NCBI GenBank assembly: GCA_009684515.1
Contig: WKKS01000008.1
Coordinates: forward strand, 1 to 64,000
DNA from: Geobacter sp.
GTDB taxonomy: Bacteria; Desulfobacterota; Desulfuromonadia; Geobacterales; Pseudopelobacteraceae
Direction: 5' to 3'
Length of the DNA: 64,000 bases
The notes below the pieces were generated by a model, which did not search any database, was not told the DNA's origin, and saw only the letters and a program-made list of their open reading frames with translations. Below, in pieces: positions 53,094-63,029 of the stretch (its first letter is position 1; every line of letters starts with the position of its first letter). Made by a program: the position numbers and the translations under genes.

Positions 53094-53540
53094 TCATGTA
53101 ATGAGGTCGACAACAAGTCCTTTGATTCCGATGACTTTGGCTGTGATAGCCATGTTGTCACGATTTTCTTTTATGATCATGCCGTAAAGTTTGTCCGCTT
53201 CATTATTTATTACAGTGATTATTTCAAAGTAACGTGGATTCTGCGGAGTGCCGCCAAACTTCTCAAGTCGGTAAGCTTCTGTCGTAATGCGTTTTGCCAA
53301 TCCACTCAACAGATCCCGGAACTGTTTGAAATTCGGCAAGGTAGGTTCAACTGAAAGCCGGTTGCCGGCTTCTTCGATTTCTTTTCGAAGAGTATCAACG
53401 TCCTGTTCGTAACTCTCTATTTCCTTCTCCTGTTGGTTCAGTCCGGTGGCAAAAAAAGAACCCAATACATTTTTTACTGGAGAGGCTCCCTTCGTTTTTT
53501 TATCAATATCCCTCAGTGTCGGCCTGTCCTGAATACGCAT
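53094..53540 (-). CDS. YaaR-like (DUF327) protein
   Basis: The 148-aa helical protein has the YaaR/DUF327 layout: a long helix with ESYEQDVDTLRKEIEEAGN, then LPNFKQFRDLLSGLAKRI, and the ending IIKENRD-x(8)-VIGIKGLVVDLIT. The family is known from Firmicutes and Geobacter relatives, often without known function. It lies 13 bases before the outer-membrane-like gene and may share its transcript. Confidence 0.75.
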   Translation of the reverse strand: MRIQDRPTLRDIDKKTKGASPVKNVLGSFFATGLNQQEKEIESYEQDVDTLRKEIEEAGNRLSVEPTLPNFKQFRDLLSGLAKRITTEAYRLEKFGGTPQNPRYFEIITVINNEADKLYGMIIKENRDNMAITAKVIGIKGLVVDLIT

Positions 53541-53628
53541 GATACGTCCTCTTCACAATCAGTATTTGCTGGAAGATTATCACAGACGCCATCTTTCGGC
53601 AATTGATGCAAAAATGCAACAATCAGGT

Positions 53629-53656
53629 TTGCAACGATGTATCTGTATGGTATTAT
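53629..53656 (+). promoter_or_regulatory. Promoter of the phasin-ubiB unit
   Basis: TTGCAA (53629-53634) and TATTAT (53651-53656) are 16 bases apart and about 40 bases before the phasin-like ATG. Confidence 0.6.
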
Positions 53657-53696
53657 TCCACCGTCAATATTACCTGCTTGTAAAGGAGTGTTAACC

Positions 53697-53993
53697 ATGC
53701 TTGAGTTATTGGAAAAAGCTTTTATGACAGCCATTGGAACTGTGGCAATTACCCAGAAAAAGGGTGAAGAGTTGGTGGCAGAGTTGAGGGACAAGTTCAA
53801 GCTGAGTGAGGACGAGGGAAAGCATTTTGTTGACCGCATCCAGTCCATGGCGAAAGAGAGTCGTGACAAAGTTCAGCAGATGGCCGAGATTGAGGTCAAT
53901 AAGGTTGTAGATCGGCTTGGTCTGGTTTCACGCGAGGAATATGACCGGCTTTTGAAAAGGGTTCAGGACCTGGAAGCGCGTGATTCAAATTAA
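53697..53993 (+). CDS. Phasin-like helical protein
   Basis: The 98-aa product is all helix with a coiled-coil C-terminus (EEYDRLLKRVQDLEAR), typical of the PhaI/PhaF-like phasin family or related stress-associated helices. AAGGAG lies seven bases before ATG 53697, which decides the start. The gene is followed at once by ubiB; this pair recurs in related bacteria. A granule role is not certain. Confidence 0.78.
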   Translation: MLELLEKAFMTAIGTVAITQKKGEELVAELRDKFKLSEDEGKHFVDRIQSMAKESRDKVQQMAEIEVNKVVDRLGLVSREEYDRLLKRVQDLEARDSN

Positions 53994-54000
53994 CATCGGG

Positions 54001-55686
54001 ATGTTTTCATTTCTAAAGATAAATCGCAATATTCGTAGCATTCGTCGCTACTGGAATATTGTCCGTGTCTTGAGTCAGTACGGTTTCGACAATGCGCTCG
54101 AAATGCTCGGTCTGTCCGATGTGGCAGCCAGGGGTAGGCATCTGTTCAAACGCGGCGCTCTTGATTTGTCCAGATACACTTCTGCCGAACGTATGCGCAT
54201 GGCACTTGAGGAGCTTGGGCCAACATTTGTAAAACTTGGCCAGATCCTTTCGACCCGCCCGGACATTATCCCAGCTCCTTTTGTAGTGGAATTCGAAAAG
54301 CTTCAGGATCATGTGGCGAGTTTTTCATTCGATGATTTGCGTGACCAGATTGAATCTGAACTTGGGGCATCAGTAGAGGAACTTTTCGAGGTTATAGATC
54401 ATGTCCCTCTGGCTGCAGCATCTATTGCTCAGGTCCACAGGGCCCGATTGAAAGGCGGCGAAGAGGTGGTGGTCAAAGTCCGTCGCCCAGGTGTAGTGAA
54501 ACTCGTTGAATCCGACATCAGCGCAATGATGGCTCTTGCCCAACTTGCGGAGCGGCATATATCAGGCAGCGAGCTTTACGAGCCGGTTGCCGTGATGCGT
54601 GAGTTTGCCCGTACGATCCGGCGCGAAATGGATTTCTCACGCGAAGGGCACACGATCGAAAAATTCCGGGATAACTTCAAATCCACCCATTGGATGCACT
54701 TCCCGCACGTCTACTGGTCTCACAGTTCTCGCGGCGTGCTCACCATGGAGTATATTGACGGCATCAAGGTGTCCGATCTGGCATCTCTTCAAAAAGCCGG
54801 CCTGGACCGCAAAGTTATTGCGCAGCGTGGTGCCGATGCTTTTTTGGAGATGGTTCTGAAACACGGTTTTTTCCACGGCGATCCTCATCCGGGCAACGTA
54901 TTTATCCTGCCTGAAAACAGAATCTGCCTTCTGGATTATGGCATCGTCGGGCGGATTGATGAAAGTCTGACTTCTTTTTTGAGTGACATCATCATTGCCA
55001 TCGTCAATCGAGACATGGATCAGGTGATATCGCTGCTGCTTTTTGCCGGGGATATTTCCGACAGCCTGGATATAAGATCTCTGAAACGCGACCTGTCACA
55101 CTTTGTCGACGGCTACTATGAAGTCCCGCTCAGTGATATTGAAGTAGGCCGCATGTTGCTGGAGTTTATCGAAATAATAACCCTTTATAATATTCGGATT
55201 CAGCCGGATCTGATGTTGCTGGCGAAGTCACTGGTCATCGTGGAAGGGATGGGGCGTTCGCTAAACCCTGATTTTGATATGGTTGAGCACGTTCGGCCCT
55301 TCATGGAAAAAGCGCTGCGGCGCAAGATGTCACCTAAAAATATCTACAAAGATCTCAGCATGGTGCTCTCGTCTTATTCCAGTCTGGCACGAAATCTGCC
55401 GAGGGACCTCAAGGAAATCATCAACCGTCTCAACCGGAACAAATTCAAAATTGATCTGGAACATAGAGGGCTTGACAAATTCAACGCAGATTTTGACAGG
55501 TCAATGAATCGTCTTTCCTCCAGTCTCATTCTGGCCGCCCTTATCATAGGATCTTCGATCATCATGCAGACAGAAAAGGGTCCCCAGTTCCTTGGTTTTC
55601 CGGTGCTTGCATTCATGGGGTATGTTGTGGCCGGCCTGCTGGGATTATGGTTGGTGTATGCCATTATCCGTTCTGGAAGAATGTAA
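54001..55686 (+). CDS. ubiB: UbiB/ABC1-family protein kinase-like protein
   Basis: The 561-aa protein has the family signs: the KxGQ motif in FVKLGQILSTRPDI, the alanine-rich loop LAAASIAQVHRA, and the catalytic text FHGDPHPGN near residues 291-299 with LLDYGIVGRI as the metal motif. Two membrane spans close it (about 510-555). UbiB-type proteins support quinone synthesis, here probably menaquinone. An in-frame GTG at 53980 overlapping the phasin gene is an alternative start; I prefer ATG 54001, seven bases after that gene. Confidence 0.9.
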   Translation: MFSFLKINRNIRSIRRYWNIVRVLSQYGFDNALEMLGLSDVAARGRHLFKRGALDLSRYTSAERMRMALEELGPTFVKLGQILSTRPDIIPAPFVVEFEKLQDHVASFSFDDLRDQIESELGASVEELFEVIDHVPLAAASIAQVHRARLKGGEEVVVKVRRPGVVKLVESDISAMMALAQLAERHISGSELYEPVAVMREFARTIRREMDFSREGHTIEKFRDNFKSTHWMHFPHVYWSHSSRGVLTMEYIDGIKVSDLASLQKAGLDRKVIAQRGADAFLEMVLKHGFFHGDPHPGNVFILPENRICLLDYGIVGRIDESLTSFLSDIIIAIVNRDMDQVISLLLFAGDISDSLDIRSLKRDLSHFVDGYYEVPLSDIEVGRMLLEFIEIITLYNIRIQPDLMLLAKSLVIVEGMGRSLNPDFDMVEHVRPFMEKALRRKMSPKNIYKDLSMVLSSYSSLARNLPRDLKEIINRLNRNKFKIDLEHRGLDKFNADFDRSMNRLSSSLILAALIIGSSIIMQTEKGPQFLGFPVLAFMGYVVAGLLGLWLVYAIIRSGRM

Positions 55687-55701
55687 GGGGAACATGACCG
55701 C

Positions 55702-57918
55702 ATGAGTGCAAGGTTGTCGACGGAGGAACGTAAAAAGAGGATTCGCGAAGCTGTTATCATCGTTTTATCTGTCATTCTCATTATTATTCTGACCAGAGCG
55801 GAAATCAGCCTGACCCAGTTGAGTTCAGACGCCAAACTTGGCAGCAACGTGGCCATCTTTGCTGTTATCAATGTTGTAATACTGCTGGTTATTCTGCTGG
55901 TTTACCTGGTCAGCCGCAATGTGGTCAAGCTGTTTGTAGAAAGCCGCTCAAACCCTCTTGCCAAACGTCTGCGCACCAAATTGGTCTTGTCTTTTGTTGG
56001 CCTCTCGCTGGTCCCTACCATGCTGCTCTTCTTTGCCGCCGCCGGATTCATCAACAATACGGTTCATAACTGGTTCAATACCAAAGTTGAAAGCTCCCTG
56101 AGTGAATCTCTTGAGGTTGCGCAGACATATTATAAAAACTCTGCTTCCAATTCTCTCTATTACGGCCGCCAAATCAGCAGTTTCATAAAGGATCGCAAGC
56201 TGCTTAATGATGATAATCTGCCTCAATTAGAGGCTCTTATCCACCAAAAGCAGAAAGAGTACAATCTCGGGGTTGTCGAGGTTTACTCCGCTCAGCGTGA
56301 AGAGTTGGTGAGAGCGACCAATCCGTCTGTCCCTAAAGCAGAATTTACCAATCCCGCATCCGAAGACATAAATCAGGGGTTGGCTGGCAATGAACTCACC
56401 AGAGTTAACCAAGTCGGAAAAGCAGATCTGATCCGTGGAATTGTGCCGGTCTATTCTACCTGGAACAAGGCTGATGTGGTTGGGGTCGTTGTCGTAAATT
56501 ATTATGTTCCCTATTCACTCGTCAGCAAAATGAAGGAAATTACCCAGTCGTATCACGAATTTCGTCAGCTGAAAATTTTGAAAAATCCGATTCGATCCGG
56601 TTACATTATCACGCTCTTTTTGATAACCACGGTCATAATATTTTTTGCTTACTGGATGGGCGTCTATCTGGCCAATAGTATGACAAAACCGATTCAGGAG
56701 CTTGCAGAAGCTACCAGAATTGTTGCCGACGGCAATCTTGATGTGCGCATTGAATCGCATTCGGATGATGAAATCGGTCTTCTGGTGCAATCATTTAACC
56801 GCATGACTGAAGATTTGCGCACCAAACAACAAGCTATCAATGTCTCAAATATTGAGTTGTCGCGTATTAACCAGGAGATCGAGCGCAGGCGCCAGTATAT
56901 GGAAATTGTGCTTCGCAACGTGGCCGCAGGTGTCATTTCCACTGATCGTGAGGGTGTAATACGTACCATCAACAAGTCTGCCGAACGGTTGCTCAACGTC
57001 AGTTCAGATGCCGTGCAGGGACTGAATTTTCGCAATGTCATCAAGGATAAGCATCTTGAAATCGTGAACGAATCTCTGCGCGATCTGATCCAGTCAAAGC
57101 ACGACAGTATCAGTCGTCAGATATTTCTGGATGTGCGGGGAACCAGGCTTGCACTGCACCTGCACTTGACAATGCTGCGTGATGAGAGTGGCGAGAACCT
57201 GGGTATGGTGGTGGTGCTGGATGACTTGACGCAGATGATGCGAGCCCAGCGCATGGCCGCCTGGCGTGAAGTGGCTCGCCGGATTGCCCATGAAATCAAG
57301 AACCCGCTGACACCCATACAGCTTTCGGCCCAGCGTCTCCGCAAACGTTACCTTTCACGATTCAGTGACGATGAGAAGGTTTTTGACGAGTGCACCGAAA
57401 TGATTATCAAGTCTGTTGACGATCTTAAAAACCTCGTCAACGAGTTTTCAAACTTTGCACGTATGCCCGCAATCCAACCGGAACCAAACGATATTAATGC
57501 GTTGATTCGAGAAACCCTGACACTTTATCAGGAAGCTCATCGCGGAGTAGTATTCAACTTCGTACAGGATGATGTCATGCCGCAACTTACAATTGATCGA
57601 GATCAGATAAAGCGGGTCATAATCAATATTCTGGAGAATGCTGTTGCTGCTATGGAGGAGAAAGGGAACATTGCATTGTCTACTGTTTATGACCCGGTTC
57701 TGAAAATGGCCGTTATCAATATAGCAGACGACGGTCCCGGCGTCCCTCCCGAGGACAAACAGCGTCTTTTTGAACCGTATTTTTCAACTAAAAAAAGTGG
57801 AACCGGACTAGGACTTGCCATTGTCAGCAGTATTATCGCCGATCATGGCGGATTTGTGAGGGTTCGTGACAATAAGCCGCGCGGCGCAGTTTTTGTTGTA
57901 GAGCTGCCTACCGGATAG
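55702..57918 (+). CDS. NtrY-like membrane sensor kinase
   Basis: The 738-aa protein has three to four spans in the first 340 residues with a large outside part (about 115-310), HAMP (SMTKPIQELAEATRIVADGN in part), PAS (about 400-500) and HisKA with His530 in ARRIAHEIKNPLTPIQLSAQ (core IAHEIKNPLTP). The HATPase end has DDGPGVP and GTGLGLAI. The pairing with the NtrX-like gene 23 bases downstream supports an NtrYX pair. Nitrogen, redox or envelope signals are possible. Confidence 0.9.
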   Translation: MSARLSTEERKKRIREAVIIVLSVILIIILTRAEISLTQLSSDAKLGSNVAIFAVINVVILLVILLVYLVSRNVVKLFVESRSNPLAKRLRTKLVLSFVGLSLVPTMLLFFAAAGFINNTVHNWFNTKVESSLSESLEVAQTYYKNSASNSLYYGRQISSFIKDRKLLNDDNLPQLEALIHQKQKEYNLGVVEVYSAQREELVRATNPSVPKAEFTNPASEDINQGLAGNELTRVNQVGKADLIRGIVPVYSTWNKADVVGVVVVNYYVPYSLVSKMKEITQSYHEFRQLKILKNPIRSGYIITLFLITTVIIFFAYWMGVYLANSMTKPIQELAEATRIVADGNLDVRIESHSDDEIGLLVQSFNRMTEDLRTKQQAINVSNIELSRINQEIERRRQYMEIVLRNVAAGVISTDREGVIRTINKSAERLLNVSSDAVQGLNFRNVIKDKHLEIVNESLRDLIQSKHDSISRQIFLDVRGTRLALHLHLTMLRDESGENLGMVVVLDDLTQMMRAQRMAAWREVARRIAHEIKNPLTPIQLSAQRLRKRYLSRFSDDEKVFDECTEMIIKSVDDLKNLVNEFSNFARMPAIQPEPNDINALIRETLTLYQEAHRGVVFNFVQDDVMPQLTIDRDQIKRVIINILENAVAAMEEKGNIALSTVYDPVLKMAVINIADDGPGVPPEDKQRLFEPYFSTKKSGTGLGLAIVSSIIADHGGFVRVRDNKPRGAVFVVELPTG

Positions 57919-57941
57919 TAAACATTAAATGGGGAGTTAAG

Positions 57942-59315
57942 ATGGTACACACAATTCTGGTCGTTGATGATGAAAAGGATATCAGGACGTCACTTTCTGG
58001 AATTCTTGAGGACGAAGGATATGAAGTAGTCACTGCGGCAAGCGGTGCCGATGGTCTGGAGTGTGCTCAGCAGGAACTGCCGGACCTGATACTGCTTGAT
58101 ATCTGGATGCCAGGTATGGATGGTCTTGAGACGCTTGAAAAACTCAAGGTACTATTCCCGCAGGTCACGGTTATTATGATTTCTGGACATGGCACTATCG
58201 AGACAGCGGTGAGGGCAACCAAGCTGGGTGCGTTTGATTTTATCGAAAAACCGCTTTCACTGGAAAAGGTGCTGATCAGTGTTGCAAATGCATTGAAAAT
58301 TCAGGAATTAAAAGCCGAAAATGCAGAGTTGAAGCGCAGCGTAGCCAATGAGCATGAGTTGATTGGAGATAGTCTGGTGCTGGCTCAGCTGCGGGAGCAG
58401 ATAGTGCGGGTGGCACCTACATCCGCTTCGGTTTTGATAACCGGAGAAAACGGAACCGGCAAGGAATTGGTTGCCAGATCAATCCATTACTACAGCCCGC
58501 GTCGTGAGCGGCCATTTGTAGCCATTAACTGTGCGGCCATACCGGAGGAACTGATCGAGAGTGAGCTGTTTGGGCATGAAAAAGGGGCCTTTACCGGTGC
58601 TATTGCCCAGAAAAAAGGCAAGTTTGATCTGGCGGATGGAGGTACCCTGTTTCTGGATGAGATTGGCGACATGTCTCTTAAAACTCAAGCCAAGGTGCTC
58701 AGAATTATTCAGGAAAGGTGTTTTGAAAGGGTAGGTGGAACCCGGCTTGTTACGGTGGACGTCAGAATTGTTGCGGCCACAAACAAATCACTAGATCAGG
58801 AAATTGCGAATGGGGGGTTCAGGGAAGATTTGTACTATCGGATAAATGTAGTACCTTTCCGAGTTCCAGCTCTACGTGAAAGATTGGAAGATATACCACT
58901 GCTTGTACGTCATTTTGTTGCACAGTTTTATCGAAGGGAAGGGCGTGAGGCCAAAGCCTTTCTCCCCGAGGCTGTCGAATTGCTGGCCGGTTACGATTGG
59001 CCTGGCAATGTACGGGAACTGAAAAATATTATCGAACGTATCCTGATTATGACTCCCGGCCGGACAATTGCCGCTGCGGACGTTCCAGATCTGAAAGGAA
59101 GGACGCCCTCCTATGGAACGCCTTGTCCAAAACTTGACAGCGCATTTGCAATGACGGTTCTTCGTGATGCCCGCGAAGAATTTGAAAGGGAGTTCATCAT
59201 TCACAAGCTGGAGGCAAATGATTGGAATATTTCGCGCACAGCCGAGTTAATCGAGCTTGAACGGAGTAATTTGCATCGAAAGATCAAAAGCTATGGAATT
59301 GACGTCAGGAAGTAA
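57942..59315 (+). CDS. NtrX-like sigma-54 response regulator
   Basis: The 457-aa protein has a receiver domain with phospho-acceptor D53 ([13 protein letters not shown]), an AAA+ domain with GENGTGKE, an intact GAFTGA loop ([12 protein letters not shown]) and a Fis-type HTH ([20 protein letters not shown]). The IWMPGMDG text and the partner kinase are typical of NtrX. It probably belongs to one operon with ubiB, the kinase and the CtpA-type gene. Confidence 0.92.
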   Translation: MVHTILVVDDEKDIRTSLSGILEDEGYEVVTAASGADGLECAQQELPDLILLDIWMPGMDGLETLEKLKVLFPQVTVIMISGHGTIETAVRATKLGAFDFIEKPLSLEKVLISVANALKIQELKAENAELKRSVANEHELIGDSLVLAQLREQIVRVAPTSASVLITGENGTGKELVARSIHYYSPRRERPFVAINCAAIPEELIESELFGHEKGAFTGAIAQKKGKFDLADGGTLFLDEIGDMSLKTQAKVLRIIQERCFERVGGTRLVTVDVRIVAATNKSLDQEIANGGFREDLYYRINVVPFRVPALRERLEDIPLLVRHFVAQFYRREGREAKAFLPEAVELLAGYDWPGNVRELKNIIERILIMTPGRTIAAADVPDLKGRTPSYGTPCPKLDSAFAMTVLRDAREEFEREFIIHKLEANDWNISRTAELIELERSNLHRKIKSYGIDVRK

Positions 59316-59354
59316 CTACTCTTTCATAAACGGTCGCCTGGAGAACGCGAACTA

Positions 59355-60686
59355 ATGTCAAAAACACGTAAAATTATGGCTGTAATTTTGGTCGCAGCGG
59401 TTGCTGTCTGTATCGCGGTCATACTATATGCGCGTTGGCGCCCTCTTGACAGGCGGCCAGACTCCGCTTATCTGTCCCTGCTGCGAGAGGCTTATTCGGC
59501 CGTTCTAAAATATCACGTTGAAAAACCTGATACAAAAAAACTTGTTCAAAGCATGGTTGACGGGATGCTGGCCTCCCTTGACCCGCACAGCGCCTATCTG
59601 CCTCCTGAGCCATATCACGAGATGGAAGTGCAAATGTCGGGAGCTTTTGGAGGGGTTGGGATCGAGTTGGGTATGAAGGATGGCAAACTGACTGTTATCG
59701 CACCAATCGACGATACGCCGGCATTCAGGGCAGGTATCCAGCCAAATGATCATATCTGGAAAATAGATGATACTCCTACTGGCGGCATGAGTATAACCAA
59801 TGCCGTGAAAAAGATGCGGGGAGAAAAGGGGAAACCGGTAACTCTAACCATGATTCGTAACGGATCCGCAAAGCCTTTAGTTTTCAAACTGATTCGTGAC
59901 ATCATAAAAATAAAGAGCCTCAAATCACGCATGCTTGACGAAGGGTATGGATTTATAAGGATATCTCAATTCCAGGAGCGGACCGGGATTGAGTTCAAAC
60001 AGGCTCTGCATGATCTTCATGCCTTGGCAGGAGAGCGCCTGAAGGGGTTGGTAATTGACCTTCGTTACAATCCGGGAGGTTTGTTGGAATCTTCAGTAGA
60101 AGTAGCCAACTGTTTCATAGGTGATGATATTAATAATACCGTGATCGTCTCCATTAAAGGGCGAGGGCGCGAACAGAGCCGAGTATTTAATGCCACATTG
60201 GGTCAAAAAGAGCCGCGCTATCCAATCGTGATTCTGATAAATGGTGGCAGCGCCAGCGCTTCGGAGATCGTGGCCGGAGCATTGCAGGATCATAAACGTG
60301 CCATAGTCATGGGTAAGCAGAGTTTCGGCAAGGGTTCAGTGCAGTCCATCTTTCCGTTGAAGGGCGATGCCGCCTTGAAATTGACTACCGCACGCTATTA
60401 CACACCCAGTGGCCGATCAATTCAGGCCAAAGGAATTGTTCCGGATGTGGAAGTGGCAAACATTGTGCCGCTGCCGGATAAAGAGAAAGTTGTACAGATT
60501 AAGGAGAAAGATTTGGAGAGGAGTTTGGCTGCTGATGGAAAGCAGGAGCCAGAACAACCGAAACTCAAGGATTCGGAACATGTTGGTAATGAAAAGGATA
60601 CGGAACTGCAAAAGGATTATCAGCTTAGACGGGCGCTGGAGTTACTGCAATCTATAAGCATGTTGAAGGAAAAGGGGTTTAATTAA
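59355..60686 (+). CDS. CtpA-type S41 processing protease
   Basis: The 443-aa protein has an N-terminal signal anchor (about 8-26), a PDZ domain (about 90-175; GVGIELGMKDGKLTV) and the S41 catalytic core, with the serine in GGSASASEIVAGAL near residue 298 and the lysine in FGKGSVQ near 325. A charged tail follows (about 390-443). It would cut envelope proteins near the C-terminus. The start has GGAG upstream (39 bases after ntrX). Confidence 0.93.
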   Translation: MSKTRKIMAVILVAAVAVCIAVILYARWRPLDRRPDSAYLSLLREAYSAVLKYHVEKPDTKKLVQSMVDGMLASLDPHSAYLPPEPYHEMEVQMSGAFGGVGIELGMKDGKLTVIAPIDDTPAFRAGIQPNDHIWKIDDTPTGGMSITNAVKKMRGEKGKPVTLTMIRNGSAKPLVFKLIRDIIKIKSLKSRMLDEGYGFIRISQFQERTGIEFKQALHDLHALAGERLKGLVIDLRYNPGGLLESSVEVANCFIGDDINNTVIVSIKGRGREQSRVFNATLGQKEPRYPIVILINGGSASASEIVAGALQDHKRAIVMGKQSFGKGSVQSIFPLKGDAALKLTTARYYTPSGRSIQAKGIVPDVEVANIVPLPDKEKVVQIKEKDLERSLAADGKQEPEQPKLKDSEHVGNEKDTELQKDYQLRRALELLQSISMLKEKGFN

Positions 60687-60699
60687 AGCGTGAAGTAGT

Positions 60700-60723
60700 C
60701 CGCGGGTTCAGCTCAGCCCGCGG
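60700..60723. terminator. Hairpin between ctpA-like gene and small membrane protein gene
   Basis: Seven-base GC arms (CCGCGGG / CCCGCGG) with a ten-base loop and TTTC on the plus strand; it overlaps the stop of the minus-strand gene. Confidence 0.6.
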
Positions 60724-60938
60724 TTTCTGAATACCCTCATTAGCAGAACGCCCAGGATAGACAGGCAGAGTCCCACACAGAGAAACAGGTAGCCAATTGA
60801 GCGACCCTCGCCCAAATGCCACAAATCCTTGTTCTTCATGAAAAAAATCAAGGCAAGGCCACCAAAAGTGCCGATGCCGCCGAAAATGTATACTGCGAAG
60901 GCAATAATTGCCAAGCCGATTCCCTGTTTTTCCGCCAT
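60708..60938 (-). CDS. Small two-span membrane protein
   Basis: The 76-aa product has two membrane spans (about 7-34 and 46-66) joined by the loop KNKDLWHLGEGRS. I do not recognise it. ATG 60938 has GAGGTGG six bases upstream; the frame is open to 60950. It lies 21 bases after trpC on the same strand and probably shares its transcript. Confidence 0.65.
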   Translation of the reverse strand: MAEKQGIGLAIIAFAVYIFGGIGTFGGLALIFFMKNKDLWHLGEGRSIGYLFLCVGLCLSILGVLLMRVFRNRGLS

Positions 60939-60959
60939 AATCCACCTCACCTGGACTGT

Positions 60960-61766
60960 TTAACCGTTCAATAATTCCTGCAGCTTTGCACCGATATCAT
61001 TTTCTCTCATCATTGTTTCGCCAATCAAAAAAGCTCCGGCCCCGTCATTTTTTAAACGGGTAATGTCATCATGGCTATTAATGCCGCTCTCGGATACCAG
61101 CAGTCGATCTAACGGCATCATGCGTGCCAGCCTGCCAGTCGTATTCAGATCGGTTTCAAACGTGTGCAGGTTGCGATTGTTGACGCCGATCAGCTTGCAA
61201 TCTGTTTGCAATGCTGTTTCCATCTCGGTCTCATCATGCACTTCCAGCAGAACATCCAGATGATTCTCTTTAGCTATGTCATGGAATTCTCGCAATTGCT
61301 GAAGATCAAGGATCGAGGCGATCAACAGTACTGCGTCAGCACCGGCGGCGCGAGCCTCGTAGATTTGATACGGATCAATGATGAAATCTTTGCGTAATAG
61401 CGGGAGAGAAACCGTCTCACGAATCAATGCCAAATAGCGCAATTGTCCCATAAAAAACTGCTCATCGGTCAATACCGACAGGCAAGTAGCGCCGTTATCC
61501 TGGTAGGTGCTGGCGATGTCCATTGGATCGAAGTCCGCGCGTATTATCCCTTTGCTGGGTGAGCCCTTTTTTACTTCTGCTATGATCGGAGTCCACCCAG
61601 AGGCAACTGCTTCCCTGATGTGTCGTTCGAAGCCGCGTGTGACGTCCTCAAGTTCAGTGATGCGATCTTTGAGCTCGCTGATTGGGACAGAGATTCGAGC
61701 GGAATTAACTTCACCATGTTTATGTTCGACAATTTTCTTGAGAATATCTGGAGTGTTGGTGCTCAT
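60960..61766 (-). CDS. trpC: Indole-3-glycerol phosphate synthase
   Basis: The 268-aa protein is TrpC: the N-terminal ILKKIVEHKHGEV, IIAEVKKGSPSKG, DPMDIASTYQDNGA, SVLTDEQFF, LRKDFIIDPYQIYEARAAGAD (core LRKDFIIDPYQ) and GVNNRNLHTF are all the known active-site segments. It closes the indole ring in tryptophan synthesis. I start it at ATG 61766; an ATG at 61790 is also in frame and has no ribosome site. trpD lies 98 bases upstream of it. Confidence 0.95.
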   Translation of the reverse strand: MSTNTPDILKKIVEHKHGEVNSARISVPISELKDRITELEDVTRGFERHIREAVASGWTPIIAEVKKGSPSKGIIRADFDPMDIASTYQDNGATCLSVLTDEQFFMGQLRYLALIRETVSLPLLRKDFIIDPYQIYEARAAGADAVLLIASILDLQQLREFHDIAKENHLDVLLEVHDETEMETALQTDCKLIGVNNRNLHTFETDLNTTGRLARMMPLDRLLVSESGINSHDDITRLKNDGAGAFLIGETMMRENDIGAKLQELLNG

Positions 61767-61888
61767 TAGTATTTTTCTCTCTGTAATCATATTAGATGGC
61801 TGGTTTGGGAGGGTGTCCGAATTTGCTTATTGAATGATTCGCTATGAAATTAATGATATATGGTCAAATCAAACTGTTCATTTACACG

Positions 61889-62944
61889 TTATGCCCGATT
61901 AGTCAAAACTGCCAGTTTCTCGACCTGTTGCAGAGCCCGTCCCGAGTCTATTGCTTCGGCGGCCAGGGTTATGCCATCCTTCGGTGTGTCGGATATACCG
62001 GCCGCAACCAGTGCATAGGCGGCATTCATAAGCACTATGTCCCTGCGTGGCCCGAGTTCGCCGGACAAAACCTTTTTTACAATATCGGCATTGGCAACCG
62101 CATCCCCACCTTTGAGAGCTGACATTTGACATCGATCCAATCCAAGCTGTTCTGGTGTAATTGTACTCAGCTTGACTCCAGCGGTGGTGACCTCAGCAAT
62201 AAGCGTTTCTCCGGTCAAAGTCATCTCGTCCATACCGTCAGATCCGTGCACAACAAAACCATGCTTGCAGCCAAGTTTGTGTAAAACACCCGCCAGTAGC
62301 TCAACCAGGTCTGAGCGGTAAACACCCATAACCTGACAATCGGCTCCAGCCGGGTTGGTGAGTGGTCCAAGGATGTTGAATATTGTGCGGATACCGATTT
62401 CGCGACGAGGGCCGATGGCATGTTTCATGGCGCTGTGCAGGGCTGGTGCGAACAGGAAGCCTATTCCGACCTTGTCAATACACTCCTCCACCATTCCAGG
62501 AGTCACATCCAGGTTTATACCCAGTTTTTCCAGGACGTCGGCGCTGCCGCAGGCCGATGAAACTGAACGGTTACCATGTTTTGCCACTTTGACACCACAG
62601 GCTGAAACCACGAATGAGACTGTGGTAGAAATATTGAAAGTGTTCGTGCCGTCACCACCGGTCCCAACCACATCCAGAATGGTTTCCCTGTCGATATTGA
62701 TGTCGTCACGGTCCATATCAAGGACTCCGCGGCCAACCCTGATCGGAGTTGCCCTCTCGCGCATGACCCGTGCCGCTCCGGTGATCTCTTCAATGGTTTC
62801 ACCTTTCATGCGCAGGGCGGTAATGAAAGATCCAATCTGGGCCGGTGTGCATTCACCCGACATGATTTGGTTCATGATTTCAATCATCTCATTTTCGGTC
62901 AGATTGTTTCGTTCCACAATCTTTGCAATAGCTTTTTTTATCAT
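61889..62944 (-). CDS. trpD: Anthranilate phosphoribosyltransferase
   Basis: The 351-aa enzyme shows the PRPP-binding text [16 protein letters not shown] and [18 protein letters not shown], and the anthranilate site [21 protein letters not shown] (core [10 protein letters not shown]). It joins anthranilate and PRPP. GAGGA precedes the ATG. No trpE or trpG lies upstream in the window; the preceding gene is a response regulator ending in a terminator, so trpD would need a promoter in the 85-base gap, or read-through. Confidence 0.96.
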   Translation of the reverse strand: MIKKAIAKIVERNNLTENEMIEIMNQIMSGECTPAQIGSFITALRMKGETIEEITGAARVMRERATPIRVGRGVLDMDRDDINIDRETILDVVGTGGDGTNTFNISTTVSFVVSACGVKVAKHGNRSVSSACGSADVLEKLGINLDVTPGMVEECIDKVGIGFLFAPALHSAMKHAIGPRREIGIRTIFNILGPLTNPAGADCQVMGVYRSDLVELLAGVLHKLGCKHGFVVHGSDGMDEMTLTGETLIAEVTTAGVKLSTITPEQLGLDRCQMSALKGGDAVANADIVKKVLSGELGPRRDIVLMNAAYALVAAGISDTPKDGITLAAEAIDSGRALQQVEKLAVLTNRA

Positions 62945-62974
62945 AATAAATCCTCACATATTGTGGCGCAGGGT

Positions 62975-63004
62975 AAAAAAATGGGGATGTGTGAGCATCC
63001 CCAT
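62975..63004 (-). terminator. Terminator after the response-regulator gene
   Basis: Perfect nine-base arms (ATGGGGATG / CATCCCCAT), a six-base loop and a run of six or more T on the minus strand. Confidence 0.92.
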
Positions 63005-63029
63005 CTAAAAAAACTTGTGAAGTTTAAAG

